A stretch of DNA of 6,276 nt from Thermoplasmata archaeon (GCA_021845325.1 JAKBRR010000112.1:1-6276), one strand, 5' to 3'. Counted from the stretch's first letter, positions 1-6,274 are shown. A program made the numbers and translations. The notes: generated by a model from the letters alone, not told the origin.

Positions 1-606
1 AATTTCCAATCTAGGATGATTCCCTCTACTGACAGACTGACATTTGAAAGGATTCCATTTATTGATGATAGTCTAAAACATCCTTGGAGTTCAACAGAAT
101 TTGATGCCATTTTCATGACATTACGTATGAAAAAGGACATTGGTTCCCAGAAGCCAACTTTGCAAGGAGTAAGAGGAAACGTTTTACTACAGCCAAATAT
201 AATCATGAAATCACTTGTGCAGTTTTATTTCGAAAGAAACCCCCCAGGTGAGCCAGTTATGTCTCATGTTATTTTTGTTGACAGATTAGTGCATCCAGAT
301 AAGCCCCCTAAAAACCGGGTCAAAATAATAGAAGGCGATAGGGAGCTGGGAACAATTGAAACTTTCGTTCAGTTTGATAATAAAGACACAGATCACGAAC
401 AAGAATTAATGATGTACCTTTTATCAGTTGTAACAAGGAATGTGTTTCCAGAAGTAATAGGGTACCCTGATCCACTACACCACGCTGACAGAGGCGCAAA
501 ATCTGTATTGAGGATGGTTGAACCAATGTTAAGATCATCTGAATGGTTGGATAGGGCAAACCCAATACATAGAACAGTAAGACAAGTTAGGGAGGGGAAG
601 AGATAA
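1..606 (+). CDS. nurA: NurA-family nuclease, C-terminal portion (5' partial)
   Basis: The reading frame is open from base 1, so the ATG at 16 is probably internal and the true start lies left of the window. The best recognition signal is near the C-terminus (numbering from the ATG at 16): GYPDPLHHAD, with Y150 46 residues from the end. This matches the C-terminal GYP-x-x-L-x-x-A-H/D motif of NurA, the partner nuclease of HerA. Family NurAs are about 330-350 aa and carry their catalytic acidic residues in the N-terminal half, so those residues would lie off the window. The His of archaeal NurA eight residues after the motif Tyr is Asp here. Family role (known): Mn-dependent nuclease that docks on HerA and digests DNA ends. 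The herA-like gene starts 2 nt downstream, exactly the expected operon partner. I infer NurA from this motif, the predicted strand-rich body and the neighbour; a diverged defence-type NurA is as likely as the housekeeping repair copy. Confidence 0.68.
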   Translation, partial: NFQSRMIPSTDRLTFERIPFIDDSLKHPWSSTEFDAIFMTLRMKKDIGSQKPTLQGVRGNVLLQPNIIMKSLVQFYFERNPPGEPVMSHVIFVDRLVHPDKPPKNRVKIIEGDRELGTIETFVQFDNKDTDHEQELMMYLLSVVTRNVFPEVIGYPDPLHHADRGAKSVLRMVEPMLRSSEWLDRANPIHRTVRQVREGKR

Positions 607-608
607 AT

Positions 609-2456
609 ATGAATCCGTTTGAAGATGAAAGATTACATGGAGCAAGATCAGCGCTTATTAAGATGACCCCTGATGACCAGGGAAGGTTTGACTATGAATT
701 GATGTGTCAATACACTAGGCTTGGTTTGGATTCACTGCAAGTTGGCGACTTAGTGGGAGTTGAGAATTTCACACCCAACTCCAACGGGAATAAGATTTAT
801 TCAGTATTAACATTAAATCAAGTATACCCAGTTCATTATGCTGCACAGGGTTCTAATCCATACCCTGGACATGAATTTGAATCGATGAGGAGCATCAAGG
901 AAGACTGGGAGTCTCAGGAGGATAAACCCCTTCACCTCACCACGACTATAGCAATCAAAGCTGTATCCACAGGATACCAATTTGAACTGGACACGAGAGA
1001 TGATAAAAGTCTTCCTTCACTACAGGAAGAAAGAAATCTTCCAATGATAGGAGCACAAATAAGACCTCTTAGTATTAAAATGGTTGAAGCAATTGTAAAT
1101 CAGGGATTAGATCGCCAACCAGATTCACCACTTAGTCATAAAAAATTTGAGGAACTAAATATCAAATTAGATCAGGAGAGTTTACTCACAACACATTTCG
1201 GCATTTTTGGATTCACAGGAGTAGGAAAGTCTAACCTCGTTTCTTCACTGGTATCTTCATTATGTTTTGAAAACCAAGATCCACTTTCTAATTTCATCAT
1301 CATGGACCCAAACGATGAATATCTTGGTCTTTTCATAGATAGAGCGATTGATCATTCAGACGAAATTACATACATTCACATAGGTTCAGATTCACTTCAT
1401 GAAAGTATTTCAAATAGCCTTGGAAAGTCTCGAGAGGAAATTGATCAAAATGTAATCAATATAATGAGACAGCAGCTCAGACTTTCACCAAAATTATTCG
1501 AAGAGTCACAAAGCAATAGTAATTTTAATAATGCAATAAATGAAGCATTAAGAAATATAATTCAGAGAACCAGGATAATGTTACCGTTTGAAGACGTAGC
1601 AGAACTTATTAACAAAACGGTTAAAGAACAAATAGATGAAAGAACAGGGCCAGAAGTACGAATGGCAATAAATGCTGTCTTAAGAGAGTGGACTGATCAG
1701 TATAGGGGTCAGAATGTTAATTCAAATGAAATTTTGAATGCAGTAAATTTTATTGATCCAATTGATAAAAATGGAAATCTTAGCGGATTGCAAGATTCAA
1801 AAAGAAGAAATGCAGAGGGAATAATCAATAGAGCCATACACCAACTAAGGATTGAGGCACAAAGGCTATCCTCTATCCCGTCGGGTGGAATCCTTCAAAT
1901 AAACGAGTTGATAGATAGAGTTAGTCAGAATAATTTACGTCAAACTGTAATTATTACTGGAAGAAGAGACTCAGAATTAAAGAGGTTTGTAGCTATCCTA
2001 GGAAATAAAATCTATGATAGGAGAAGGCAGGCTCCAAATAGAACCCCATTTATCATATTCACATTCGATGAAGCTGATTTATTTATACCTCAAAGTGGAT
2101 TGGATGATGAGACAATGGAAGTTAGGGAGCTTTGTGTAACCCTCGCAAGAAGAGGAAGAAAATTCGGTCTCGGAATTGGTATAGCAACTCAGAGATCATC
2201 TCTCTTAGACACAGAAGTAATGTCGAATCTTCACACATATTTCATAAGCAAGCTTCCAAGGGTTGATGATAGGAGGAGAGTTGCTGAGGCGTTTGGCATA
2301 AGTGAAGAACAATTAGCACCCACATTCACATTTAGAAAGGGGAACTGGCTAGTAATAAGTCACGACGCTACTGGATTGAAAGGTGTTCCCATTCCGACTA
2401 AGGCGGTTGATGCAAACGAGAGAATCATACATAATAGTGAAAAAGGAGGAGTTTAA
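609..2456 (+). CDS. herA: HerA-family DNA translocase/helicase ATPase (DUF87)
   Basis: 615-aa HerA/FtsK-superfamily ATPase. Residues about 35-170 are strand-rich and fit an N-terminal HAS-barrel (LQVGDLVGVEN at 43-53). The RecA-like core shows Walker A GFTGVGKS (201-208), the HerA-typical IIMDPNDEY (230-238), Walker B FIIFTFDEAD with D487 and E488, and the late block ARRGRKFG...ATQR (513-529), the usual position of the sensor glutamine and arginines. The C-terminal stretch PRVDDRRRV matches the domain end. The family forms hexameric rings that pump duplex DNA and feed it to NurA during end resection. The start is 2 nt after the nurA stop; GGAGGGG at 591-597, inside nurA, can serve as Shine-Dalgarno. 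The protein is longer than the roughly 500-aa Sulfolobus HerA, with a long, mostly helical, charged insertion between about 240 and 475. All key ATPase residues are present, so it should be active. Whether it is the repair HerA or a defence/mobile-element paralogue is open; no mre11 or rad50 is seen in this window. Confidence 0.92.
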   Translation: MNPFEDERLHGARSALIKMTPDDQGRFDYELMCQYTRLGLDSLQVGDLVGVENFTPNSNGNKIYSVLTLNQVYPVHYAAQGSNPYPGHEFESMRSIKEDWESQEDKPLHLTTTIAIKAVSTGYQFELDTRDDKSLPSLQEERNLPMIGAQIRPLSIKMVEAIVNQGLDRQPDSPLSHKKFEELNIKLDQESLLTTHFGIFGFTGVGKSNLVSSLVSSLCFENQDPLSNFIIMDPNDEYLGLFIDRAIDHSDEITYIHIGSDSLHESISNSLGKSREEIDQNVINIMRQQLRLSPKLFEESQSNSNFNNAINEALRNIIQRTRIMLPFEDVAELINKTVKEQIDERTGPEVRMAINAVLREWTDQYRGQNVNSNEILNAVNFIDPIDKNGNLSGLQDSKRRNAEGIINRAIHQLRIEAQRLSSIPSGGILQINELIDRVSQNNLRQTVIITGRRDSELKRFVAILGNKIYDRRRQAPNRTPFIIFTFDEADLFIPQSGLDDETMEVRELCVTLARRGRKFGLGIGIATQRSSLLDTEVMSNLHTYFISKLPRVDDRRRVAEAFGISEEQLAPTFTFRKGNWLVISHDATGLKGVPIPTKAVDANERIIHNSEKGGV

Positions 2457-2483
2457 AGACATTCAAAGAGTGTATGAAAATAG

Positions 2484-2495
2484 TTAAATTTAAAG
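2484..2495 (+). promoter_or_regulatory. TATA box/promoter of the TGT-DUF6884 gene
   Basis: The stretch TTAAATTTAAAG is centred about 28 nt before the ATG at 2518. No Shine-Dalgarno lies just upstream of the ATG. This spacing puts transcription start at or next to the start codon, giving a leaderless mRNA as is common in archaea. It implies the gene can be expressed separately from nurA-herA, although only 61 nt separate the two genes. Confidence 0.55.
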
Positions 2496-2517
2496 GGTAT
2501 GTGGTCCTATACATCAG

Positions 2518-3663
2518 ATGACGTTCACTCCTATATTTGTAGCAGACAGACCAGCTTCACTTAAAATCCTGTCTGGTTTAATAAATCATAGAGGAGAATT
2601 CGGGATCCTTGCCCATGCATTTACAACTGATAATTTCAAAAGGAAATTTAAAGACTTTAATCTAGCAAAATGGAAGATAGGGGATTCCGGAATATATCAG
2701 GGGAAAGATATTCCTTATGAGCTACTTTTTGGTGAATATTTAAAGATGGGTGTTACCCACGGTATTATAAAAGATTATTATCGCGATCCAGAAAAAACCC
2801 TAAAGAGTGCTAAAACGGCGATTGATAAATATCACGCTCTTAATTACAATGAACACTTTAAACTGGTGGGAGTTGCACAGGGAAGCACTCCCGAGGAATA
2901 TCTTGAAAATTATACGCAGCAAAAGAAACTTGGTTTTGAAATGGTTGCGATTGGTGGGCTGCTTGATAAGATTGAAAACCACGTACGCATGGTTAGAATC
3001 AAAAAGGAAGGTTTATTAAAAGAGACTCTGACAATTATTAGGGAAAGATTTCCCAAGGATGATTTATTTCCATTAGGTTCATTCAGTAGATCAAGAATAG
3101 GCATGTTCAAAGAGCTAGGAATCTGGGGTTCTGACTACAAGGGATGGATATTCAGATATAATATGGAAGAAAGCCACACTAAGGGCAATAGGTTTGAGCA
3201 GACAAGAAAGTACATTGAGACGCAAATATTTCCATTAGTGAATAAGGAAAGGTTATTGATCTTATCGTGCTCTGATAGAAAAAAAGCTGATAGGGCAAAG
3301 GCTATAGATTTGTATGATGGTCCTGCATTTAGAGTTGTCAGGAAATATCTAAAAACAAAAGATGGGGTGGATGTTAAAATTTTATCTGCAAAGTACGGAC
3401 TAATCAGTCAGGATGAAATCATCGATACATATAATCAAAAGATGACACCAGAAAATGCGAAAATGTACAGGAAAAGATACTTAAGGGAGATTAAATTACT
3501 CGAAAATTCCTTTAAAGACGCATTCTTCTTTGGCGGCAAGTTATATCAATCCGTAGTGAGCAAAAGCGATATTAAATGTAGTGAGGGAAAAATAGGGGAA
3601 AAGCTTGGGAAATTAAAAATTTGGTTGAATAGTGAAGATAACCAAGAAAATAAAAAAGTTTAA
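2518..3663 (+). CDS. DpdA/TGT-like transglycosylase fused to a DUF6884-type domain
   Basis: 381 aa in two parts. Residues about 1-225 resemble the tRNA-guanine transglycosylase fold. GDSGIYQ (55-61) matches the TGT TDSGGFQ motif carrying the catalytic Asp (D56 here). GVAQGS (118-123) and GFEMVAIGGL (139-148) match the TGT substrate-pocket motifs. LGIWGSDYKG (200-209) matches the region of the nucleophilic Asp (D206). The TGT zinc signature CxCxxC is absent. Residues about 240-375 resemble DUF6884: LLILSCSDRKK (246-256), LYDGPAFR, then LSAKYGLI (289-296) and DTYNQKM (303-309). Known for the family: TGTs swap guanine for a 7-deazaguanine; DpdA members do so in DNA, others in tRNA. I infer DpdA-like from the short zinc-less domain, the DUF6884 partner and the nuclease/translocase neighbours; an archaeosine-pathway tRNA enzyme is the alternative. 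The ATG is chosen because the promoter spacing fits a leaderless start. Confidence 0.78.
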   Translation: MTFTPIFVADRPASLKILSGLINHRGEFGILAHAFTTDNFKRKFKDFNLAKWKIGDSGIYQGKDIPYELLFGEYLKMGVTHGIIKDYYRDPEKTLKSAKTAIDKYHALNYNEHFKLVGVAQGSTPEEYLENYTQQKKLGFEMVAIGGLLDKIENHVRMVRIKKEGLLKETLTIIRERFPKDDLFPLGSFSRSRIGMFKELGIWGSDYKGWIFRYNMEESHTKGNRFEQTRKYIETQIFPLVNKERLLILSCSDRKKADRAKAIDLYDGPAFRVVRKYLKTKDGVDVKILSAKYGLISQDEIIDTYNQKMTPENAKMYRKRYLREIKLLENSFKDAFFFGGKLYQSVVSKSDIKCSEGKIGEKLGKLKIWLNSEDNQENKKV

Positions 3664-3666
3664 ATA
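3659..3666 (+). promoter_or_regulatory. TATA box TTTAAATA of the small PD-(D/E)XK-like gene
   Basis: TTTAAATA is centred about 25 nt before the ATG at 3688, with no Shine-Dalgarno in between, so a leaderless transcript is expected. The box overlaps the stop codon (TAA, 3661-3663) of the preceding gene. The same octamer occurs at the same distance from the start of the minus-strand membrane-protein gene. Confidence 0.6.
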
Positions 3667-3687
3667 ATACAAGTTCTATATTATTGT

Positions 3688-4095
3688 ATGGAAGCAAATA
3701 AAGGGAAAAATAATTTCATCACACACGCTATTGGTCTTTATAAAGCGGCATATGATCTTTCAAGGGACGGTTATCAAGTTAAAATTGATACATCAGCATC
3801 AAAATCTGGACACATAAAAATACAAAAAAATGGGAAGGATTTCTATGTAATGATCAAGGCACTAACTGATTTAGCACCAGTTCCATTTGCCTCAGATTAT
3901 GAGATAACAGAAAAGTTTGATCATCTTCTTATTTGCGTTGGAGTATATAATGAACTTATTTCCTACTATAAACTGGATATGCAGTATGCGAGAAGCAAGA
4001 TAATTCAGAATATAGATAAGAATGGAGAAGTTAGTCATTGGATGAATGTACCTGAGTATGAAGAATTTAAAGTAAATTCTTTGATATTCCCTTAA
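3688..4095 (+). CDS. Small protein resembling a degenerate PD-(D/E)XK nuclease fold
   Basis: 135 aa, no membrane segment or signal peptide. The order of elements recalls a restriction-endonuclease-like fold: an N-terminal helix (THAIGLYKAAYDLSRDGYQV, 12-31), then a hairpin SGHIKIQKNGKDFYVMIKAL (40-59), then a strand FDHLLICVGVY (77-87). In active family members the hairpin reads roughly D-(I/L)-x-(V/I)...(E/Q)-V-K. Here the lysine is kept (K57), but H42 sits near the usual Asp and M55 replaces the Glu/Gln. It may therefore be an inactive or non-canonical member, perhaps a DNA-binding or regulatory subunit. It follows the TGT-DUF6884 gene by 24 nt but has its own leaderless promoter. The fold assignment is by eye; treat it as an uncharacterised protein if a profile search does not confirm it. 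Confidence 0.8.
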   Translation: MEANKGKNNFITHAIGLYKAAYDLSRDGYQVKIDTSASKSGHIKIQKNGKDFYVMIKALTDLAPVPFASDYEITEKFDHLLICVGVYNELISYYKLDMQYARSKIIQNIDKNGEVSHWMNVPEYEEFKVNSLIFP

Positions 4096-4136
4096 AATTA
4101 AACATAACAACCCTGCATAAAAGTAAAATTAGTTTG

Positions 4137-4210
4137 ACTGAGAAGGGAATGAAGAATGGAGAGATGCTAAATAAAGTAGAGGGAATTAAGGAGGGATAAA
4201 AAAAGAGGTG
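4137..4210 (+). promoter_or_regulatory. Purine-rich leader with Shine-Dalgarno GAGGTG
   Basis: GAGGTG at 4205-4210 lies 5 nt before the ATG at 4216 and is the clearest ribosome-binding site in the window; it fixes the start of the 284-aa gene. The upstream 70 nt are strikingly purine-rich (only two C residues) and contain other Shine-Dalgarno-like runs, notably GAGGG at 4179-4183 and GGAGGG at 4190-4195. CATAAAAG at 4116-4123 is a possible TATA box, which would give a leader of roughly 70 nt. This gene is thus read from a leadered mRNA, unlike its neighbours. Confidence 0.55.
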
Positions 4211-4215
4211 AAAAA

Positions 4216-5070
4216 ATGAGTGTAGGATTAAATAAATTGGAACTTAAGTCTAACAAAGAGCATAGAGAATGGTTAATAAAACAAGAAAAATCTGGCAGAT
4301 CGCAGGATCAAATAGATGAAGTCATCGAGGAACGCATAGCTGAAGGGTTAAAAATCCTGAATATGAAATTCTCGCAAGAGCCAGTTAATAGGTATTCTGA
4401 ACTCGAAATTGAGAAAGATGTAAATTCAAAGGTTAATGATATAAAAGTTGATAATGATCAGTTATCTACTCTTTTAAGGCTTGTTAAATCCGAGAAGCTT
4501 ATATATTATAAAGCTGATAAGTTAAGATATGAAGAAAATAGTAATAAACTCTCATTTGGATTAACCCATGAGTACTTTGAGATAGCGCAATTTAGAGACA
4601 AACCAGTGCCTCATTACACCACTGTTTATGTATCGGTAACTATTGAAGTTAATAGTCCTTATGCACTAGTGTTTATTACGGGGAGACAAGACCTATTTGG
4701 GAAGATAAGGAAGTTACTTAAAGAACTGATAGGAGCCGAGTTTAACATAGTAAATTTAACTTGGGACAACGAGGCATTAAAAGCTATTGTTAAACAATAT
4801 GCAAAGGAGATCGAGGGAATAAATGCTAGAAATATTGAGGGCAAGATTACAGAAATAGCAAGAGCAACTGATTTACGCCAAACCCTAGCTCTAACGCAGC
4901 TCTACAAAGGGGAGGTGTATATGGTTAAGTTTATTCTCCGAAATGTGTATCCAGGAAACAGTATCTCAATAAATGGGAGATGGGGATTGGTAACCTCCGA
5001 TCAACTTACAGAAGAGGATATTCAAGATTTCATAAAAGTTCATCTTCTAACTTACTCTAGCAGAATTTAG
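4216..5070 (+). CDS. Hypothetical protein, 284 aa, soluble
   Basis: I do not recognise a family. The N-terminal 75 residues are charged and predicted helical (NKEHREWLIKQEKSGRSQDQ, then VIEERIAEGLKIL), possibly a short coiled coil. Residues about 75-200 alternate strands and helices; VYVSVTIEV and YALVFITGR are two clear strands, followed by the amphipathic helix DLFGKIRKLLKELIG. A helical stretch (NEALKAIVKQYAKEIEGI) and a strand-rich C-terminus (VYMVKFILRNVYPG, SISINGRWGLV) complete it. There is no membrane segment, signal peptide, nucleotide-binding loop or metal-binding cysteine cluster. The start is set by GAGGTG 5 nt upstream. Its last 4 nt overlap the end of the convergent gene, so the two transcripts overlap at their 3' ends. 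It is a real gene by length, ribosome-binding site and uninterrupted coding; function unknown. Confidence 0.82.
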   Translation: MSVGLNKLELKSNKEHREWLIKQEKSGRSQDQIDEVIEERIAEGLKILNMKFSQEPVNRYSELEIEKDVNSKVNDIKVDNDQLSTLLRLVKSEKLIYYKADKLRYEENSNKLSFGLTHEYFEIAQFRDKPVPHYTTVYVSVTIEVNSPYALVFITGRQDLFGKIRKLLKELIGAEFNIVNLTWDNEALKAIVKQYAKEIEGINARNIEGKITEIARATDLRQTLALTQLYKGEVYMVKFILRNVYPGNSISINGRWGLVTSDQLTEEDIQDFIKVHLLTYSSRI

Positions 5071-5954
5071 ACATACCATGACATAGCTTCAACAATCGTG
5101 TCAAAGTCAGAACTACTATGGGCTCCATCTATTTCACATTTATTTTCAAAGAAATTAATGTAGAGGTTTTTCCCGGCGGCAATGGTTAATGTACTATTCT
5201 TATCATCATACTTATTTATTTCATTTATGTACTTAAGAATGACTGGCTCTGAATTAGTTTCGAACTTTACAATAGGATTTGCACTTTCGCAATCGTATTC
5301 TCCCCCTATTAACTGAATAATATTGTTAACAGTCTCAGAGGCATCGTGTAAATTATCTTTCACGTATTTATATGTCCACTCAGAAAACGAGATCGTGAAT
5401 TCAACATTTACATTCTCCTCTAAATCCATTGATTCATCCACTTTACTCTCAATAATTTTGGCTTCGAATGTTCCTATACGCTTCCTGTCTTTCCCCCTCT
5501 TCTGGTGTAACTCTCCACTTATCTTTAAAGAAGCTCCTTCTTCCTTTTCATCAATTTCATCAATATCAAAAATTTTAGAGATTTCTGATTTTATTTTGGT
5601 GAAATTCCCATTTGTCTTGTCTTCATTAAAAAAATTCATTATTTCTGCCCTGTACTCACAGTTAGTAGAAACCTTTCTAAAATATATAAGATTTTGCCCC
5701 TTGATTGAGTATCTTTTAAAGGTTAGTCTCAATGATTGATCTATTCTGTTTGTAGGATATGGCTTATTTATACTATCATATATGCCTTTGACCAAAATTG
5801 AGATTACAGAAGCTATAGCAGATACAATTACCGCTCCACGTAATGCTGGATAAAAGTAATAAATTCCAAATCCTAATAAGACCAAAGATATGATCATGAT
5901 AACTAAAAAAACATAAGGCCTAAATTTCTTGGACCTTGTTTTCTCTTCTGGCAT
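5067..5954 (-). CDS. Hypothetical membrane-anchored protein, two N-terminal TM helices
   Basis: 295 aa, family not recognised. After a short basic N-terminus (KTRSKKFR, 5-12) come two hydrophobic helices, about 14-34 (YVFLVIMIISLVLLGFGIYY and following) and 37-55 (ALRGAVIVSAIASVISILV overlaps this), joined by a tight turn. By the positive-inside rule both ends should be cytoplasmic, leaving a soluble domain of about 235 residues inside the cell. That domain is rich in acidic and polar residues and short strands (NVNVEFTISFSEW; STLTIAAGKNLYINFF) and ends in a helix (DFDTIVEAMSWYV). No catalytic motif is visible. The ATG at 5954 is preceded by TTTAAATA at leaderless spacing. It converges on the 284-aa gene with a 4-nt overlap. 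It could be a sensor or effector anchored at the membrane, but nothing in the sequence shows this. Confidence 0.82.
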   Translation of the reverse strand: MPEEKTRSKKFRPYVFLVIMIISLVLLGFGIYYFYPALRGAVIVSAIASVISILVKGIYDSINKPYPTNRIDQSLRLTFKRYSIKGQNLIYFRKVSTNCEYRAEIMNFFNEDKTNGNFTKIKSEISKIFDIDEIDEKEEGASLKISGELHQKRGKDRKRIGTFEAKIIESKVDESMDLEENVNVEFTISFSEWTYKYVKDNLHDASETVNNIIQLIGGEYDCESANPIVKFETNSEPVILKYINEINKYDDKNSTLTIAAGKNLYINFFENKCEIDGAHSSSDFDTIVEAMSWYV

Positions 5955-5974
5955 GTTTGAAAATGATTCACATC

Positions 5975-5982
5975 TATTTAAA
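5975..5982 (-). promoter_or_regulatory. TATA box TTTAAATA of the membrane-protein gene
   Basis: Read on the minus strand, TTTAAATA is centred about 24-25 nt before the ATG whose first base is 5954. No Shine-Dalgarno lies between, so the mRNA should be leaderless. The octamer is identical to the one at 3659-3666 and sits at the same distance from its start codon. Confidence 0.6.
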
Positions 5983-5994
5983 CAAATTTGTTTA
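5979..5994. promoter_or_regulatory. 16-bp perfect palindrome, candidate operator
   Basis: TAAACAAATTTGTTTA is a perfect inverted repeat with no spacer. It overlaps the upstream half of the TATA box of the membrane-protein gene and covers where the TFB-recognition element would lie. A dimeric repressor bound here would block TBP/TFB. Such palindromes can arise by chance in A/T-rich DNA, so the role is inferred from position. Confidence 0.4.
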
Positions 5995-6038
5995 TAATTT
6001 TACACATAAAATTTTTTTATTCTCACAATCTGTCCTCT

Positions 6039-6067
6039 AAAAAATAGAAAAAACCTCATCATAGAGG
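6039..6067 (-). terminator. Oligo-T terminator of the right-edge minus-strand gene
   Basis: On the minus strand a short hairpin (CCTC, 6-nt loop, GAGG, positions 6067-6054) is followed by two T6 runs split by CTA (6053-6039). It lies about 75 nt after the stop of the gene cut by the right edge and about 45 nt before the TATA box of the next minus-strand gene. Archaeal termination depends mainly on the T-runs; the 4-bp stem is weak and may be incidental. Confidence 0.45.
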
Positions 6068-6142
6068 CAGTTTACAACAATATCAATGCTCAGAGTTTCC
6101 ATTTGTATCAACTTCAACCAATAACATAAATCTGAATTTTGA

Positions 6143-6274
6143 TTATAGTAACTGAATATCTGCCAGCAGCTCTTTTGCATTCTCATTTGCTATTCTGGAT
6201 ATCACGTAATTATATTTCTCTTCAAGCATTGTTACTAGCTCATCCTTTGTCTGTGCCTCTTCCGAGCACTTCTT
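6143..6274 (-). CDS. C-terminal end of an unidentified protein (5' partial)
   Basis: On the minus strand one frame is open from the right edge for 43 codons and ends with TAA at 6145-6143; the other two minus-strand frames hit stops within about 40 nt of the edge. The peptide begins KKCSEEAQTKDELVTMLEEK and ends ENAKELLADIQLL, a charged, amphipathic, helical tail typical of a real C-terminus. The stretch looks more coding-like and less A/T-rich than the intergenic DNA beside it, and a T-run terminator follows. The start and most of the gene lie outside the window, so no function can be given. Confidence 0.5.
   Translation of the reverse strand, partial: KKCSEEAQTKDELVTMLEEKYNYVISRIANENAKELLADIQLL

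Larger units (their letters stand above)
5955..6142. other. Intergenic region between two minus-strand genes
   Basis: This 188-nt A/T-rich gap holds the TATA box and palindrome of the membrane-protein gene on its left and the T-run terminator in its middle. In 6068-6142 I see no ORF, tRNA-like fold or repeat; it is best read as the 3' untranslated region of the right-edge gene. Confidence 0.5.

Noticed and set aside
320..565. 81-codon minus-strand ORF inside nurA
   Set aside because: Antisense shadow of the NurA frame, with no supporting signals.
2474..2521. 15-codon ORF ending in an ATGA overlap with the TGT-DUF6884 start
   Set aside because: It runs through the TATA box that explains the downstream gene, has no ribosome-binding site at proper spacing, and is short enough to arise by chance.
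2800..3110. Three short ORFs in other frames within the TGT domain
   Set aside because: They overlap a frame with clear family motifs and have no ribosome-binding sites.
4149..4199. 16-codon mini-ORF in the leader of the 284-aa gene
   Set aside because: It has a plausible ATG and stop but lies in purine-rich leader DNA where such an ORF is easily produced by chance; noted only as a possible leader peptide.
5323..5739. 138-codon plus-strand ORF inside the membrane-protein gene
   Set aside because: It is antisense to a well-supported gene, has a serine/phenylalanine-rich composition typical of a reversed strand, and has no convincing promoter or ribosome-binding site.
4216..5954. Possible distant homology between the 284-aa and 295-aa proteins (LLKELIGAEF versus NIIQLIGGEY, and similar tails)
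   Set aside because: The matches are short, the flanking residues do not align, and the similarity could be chance; structure comparison would be needed.
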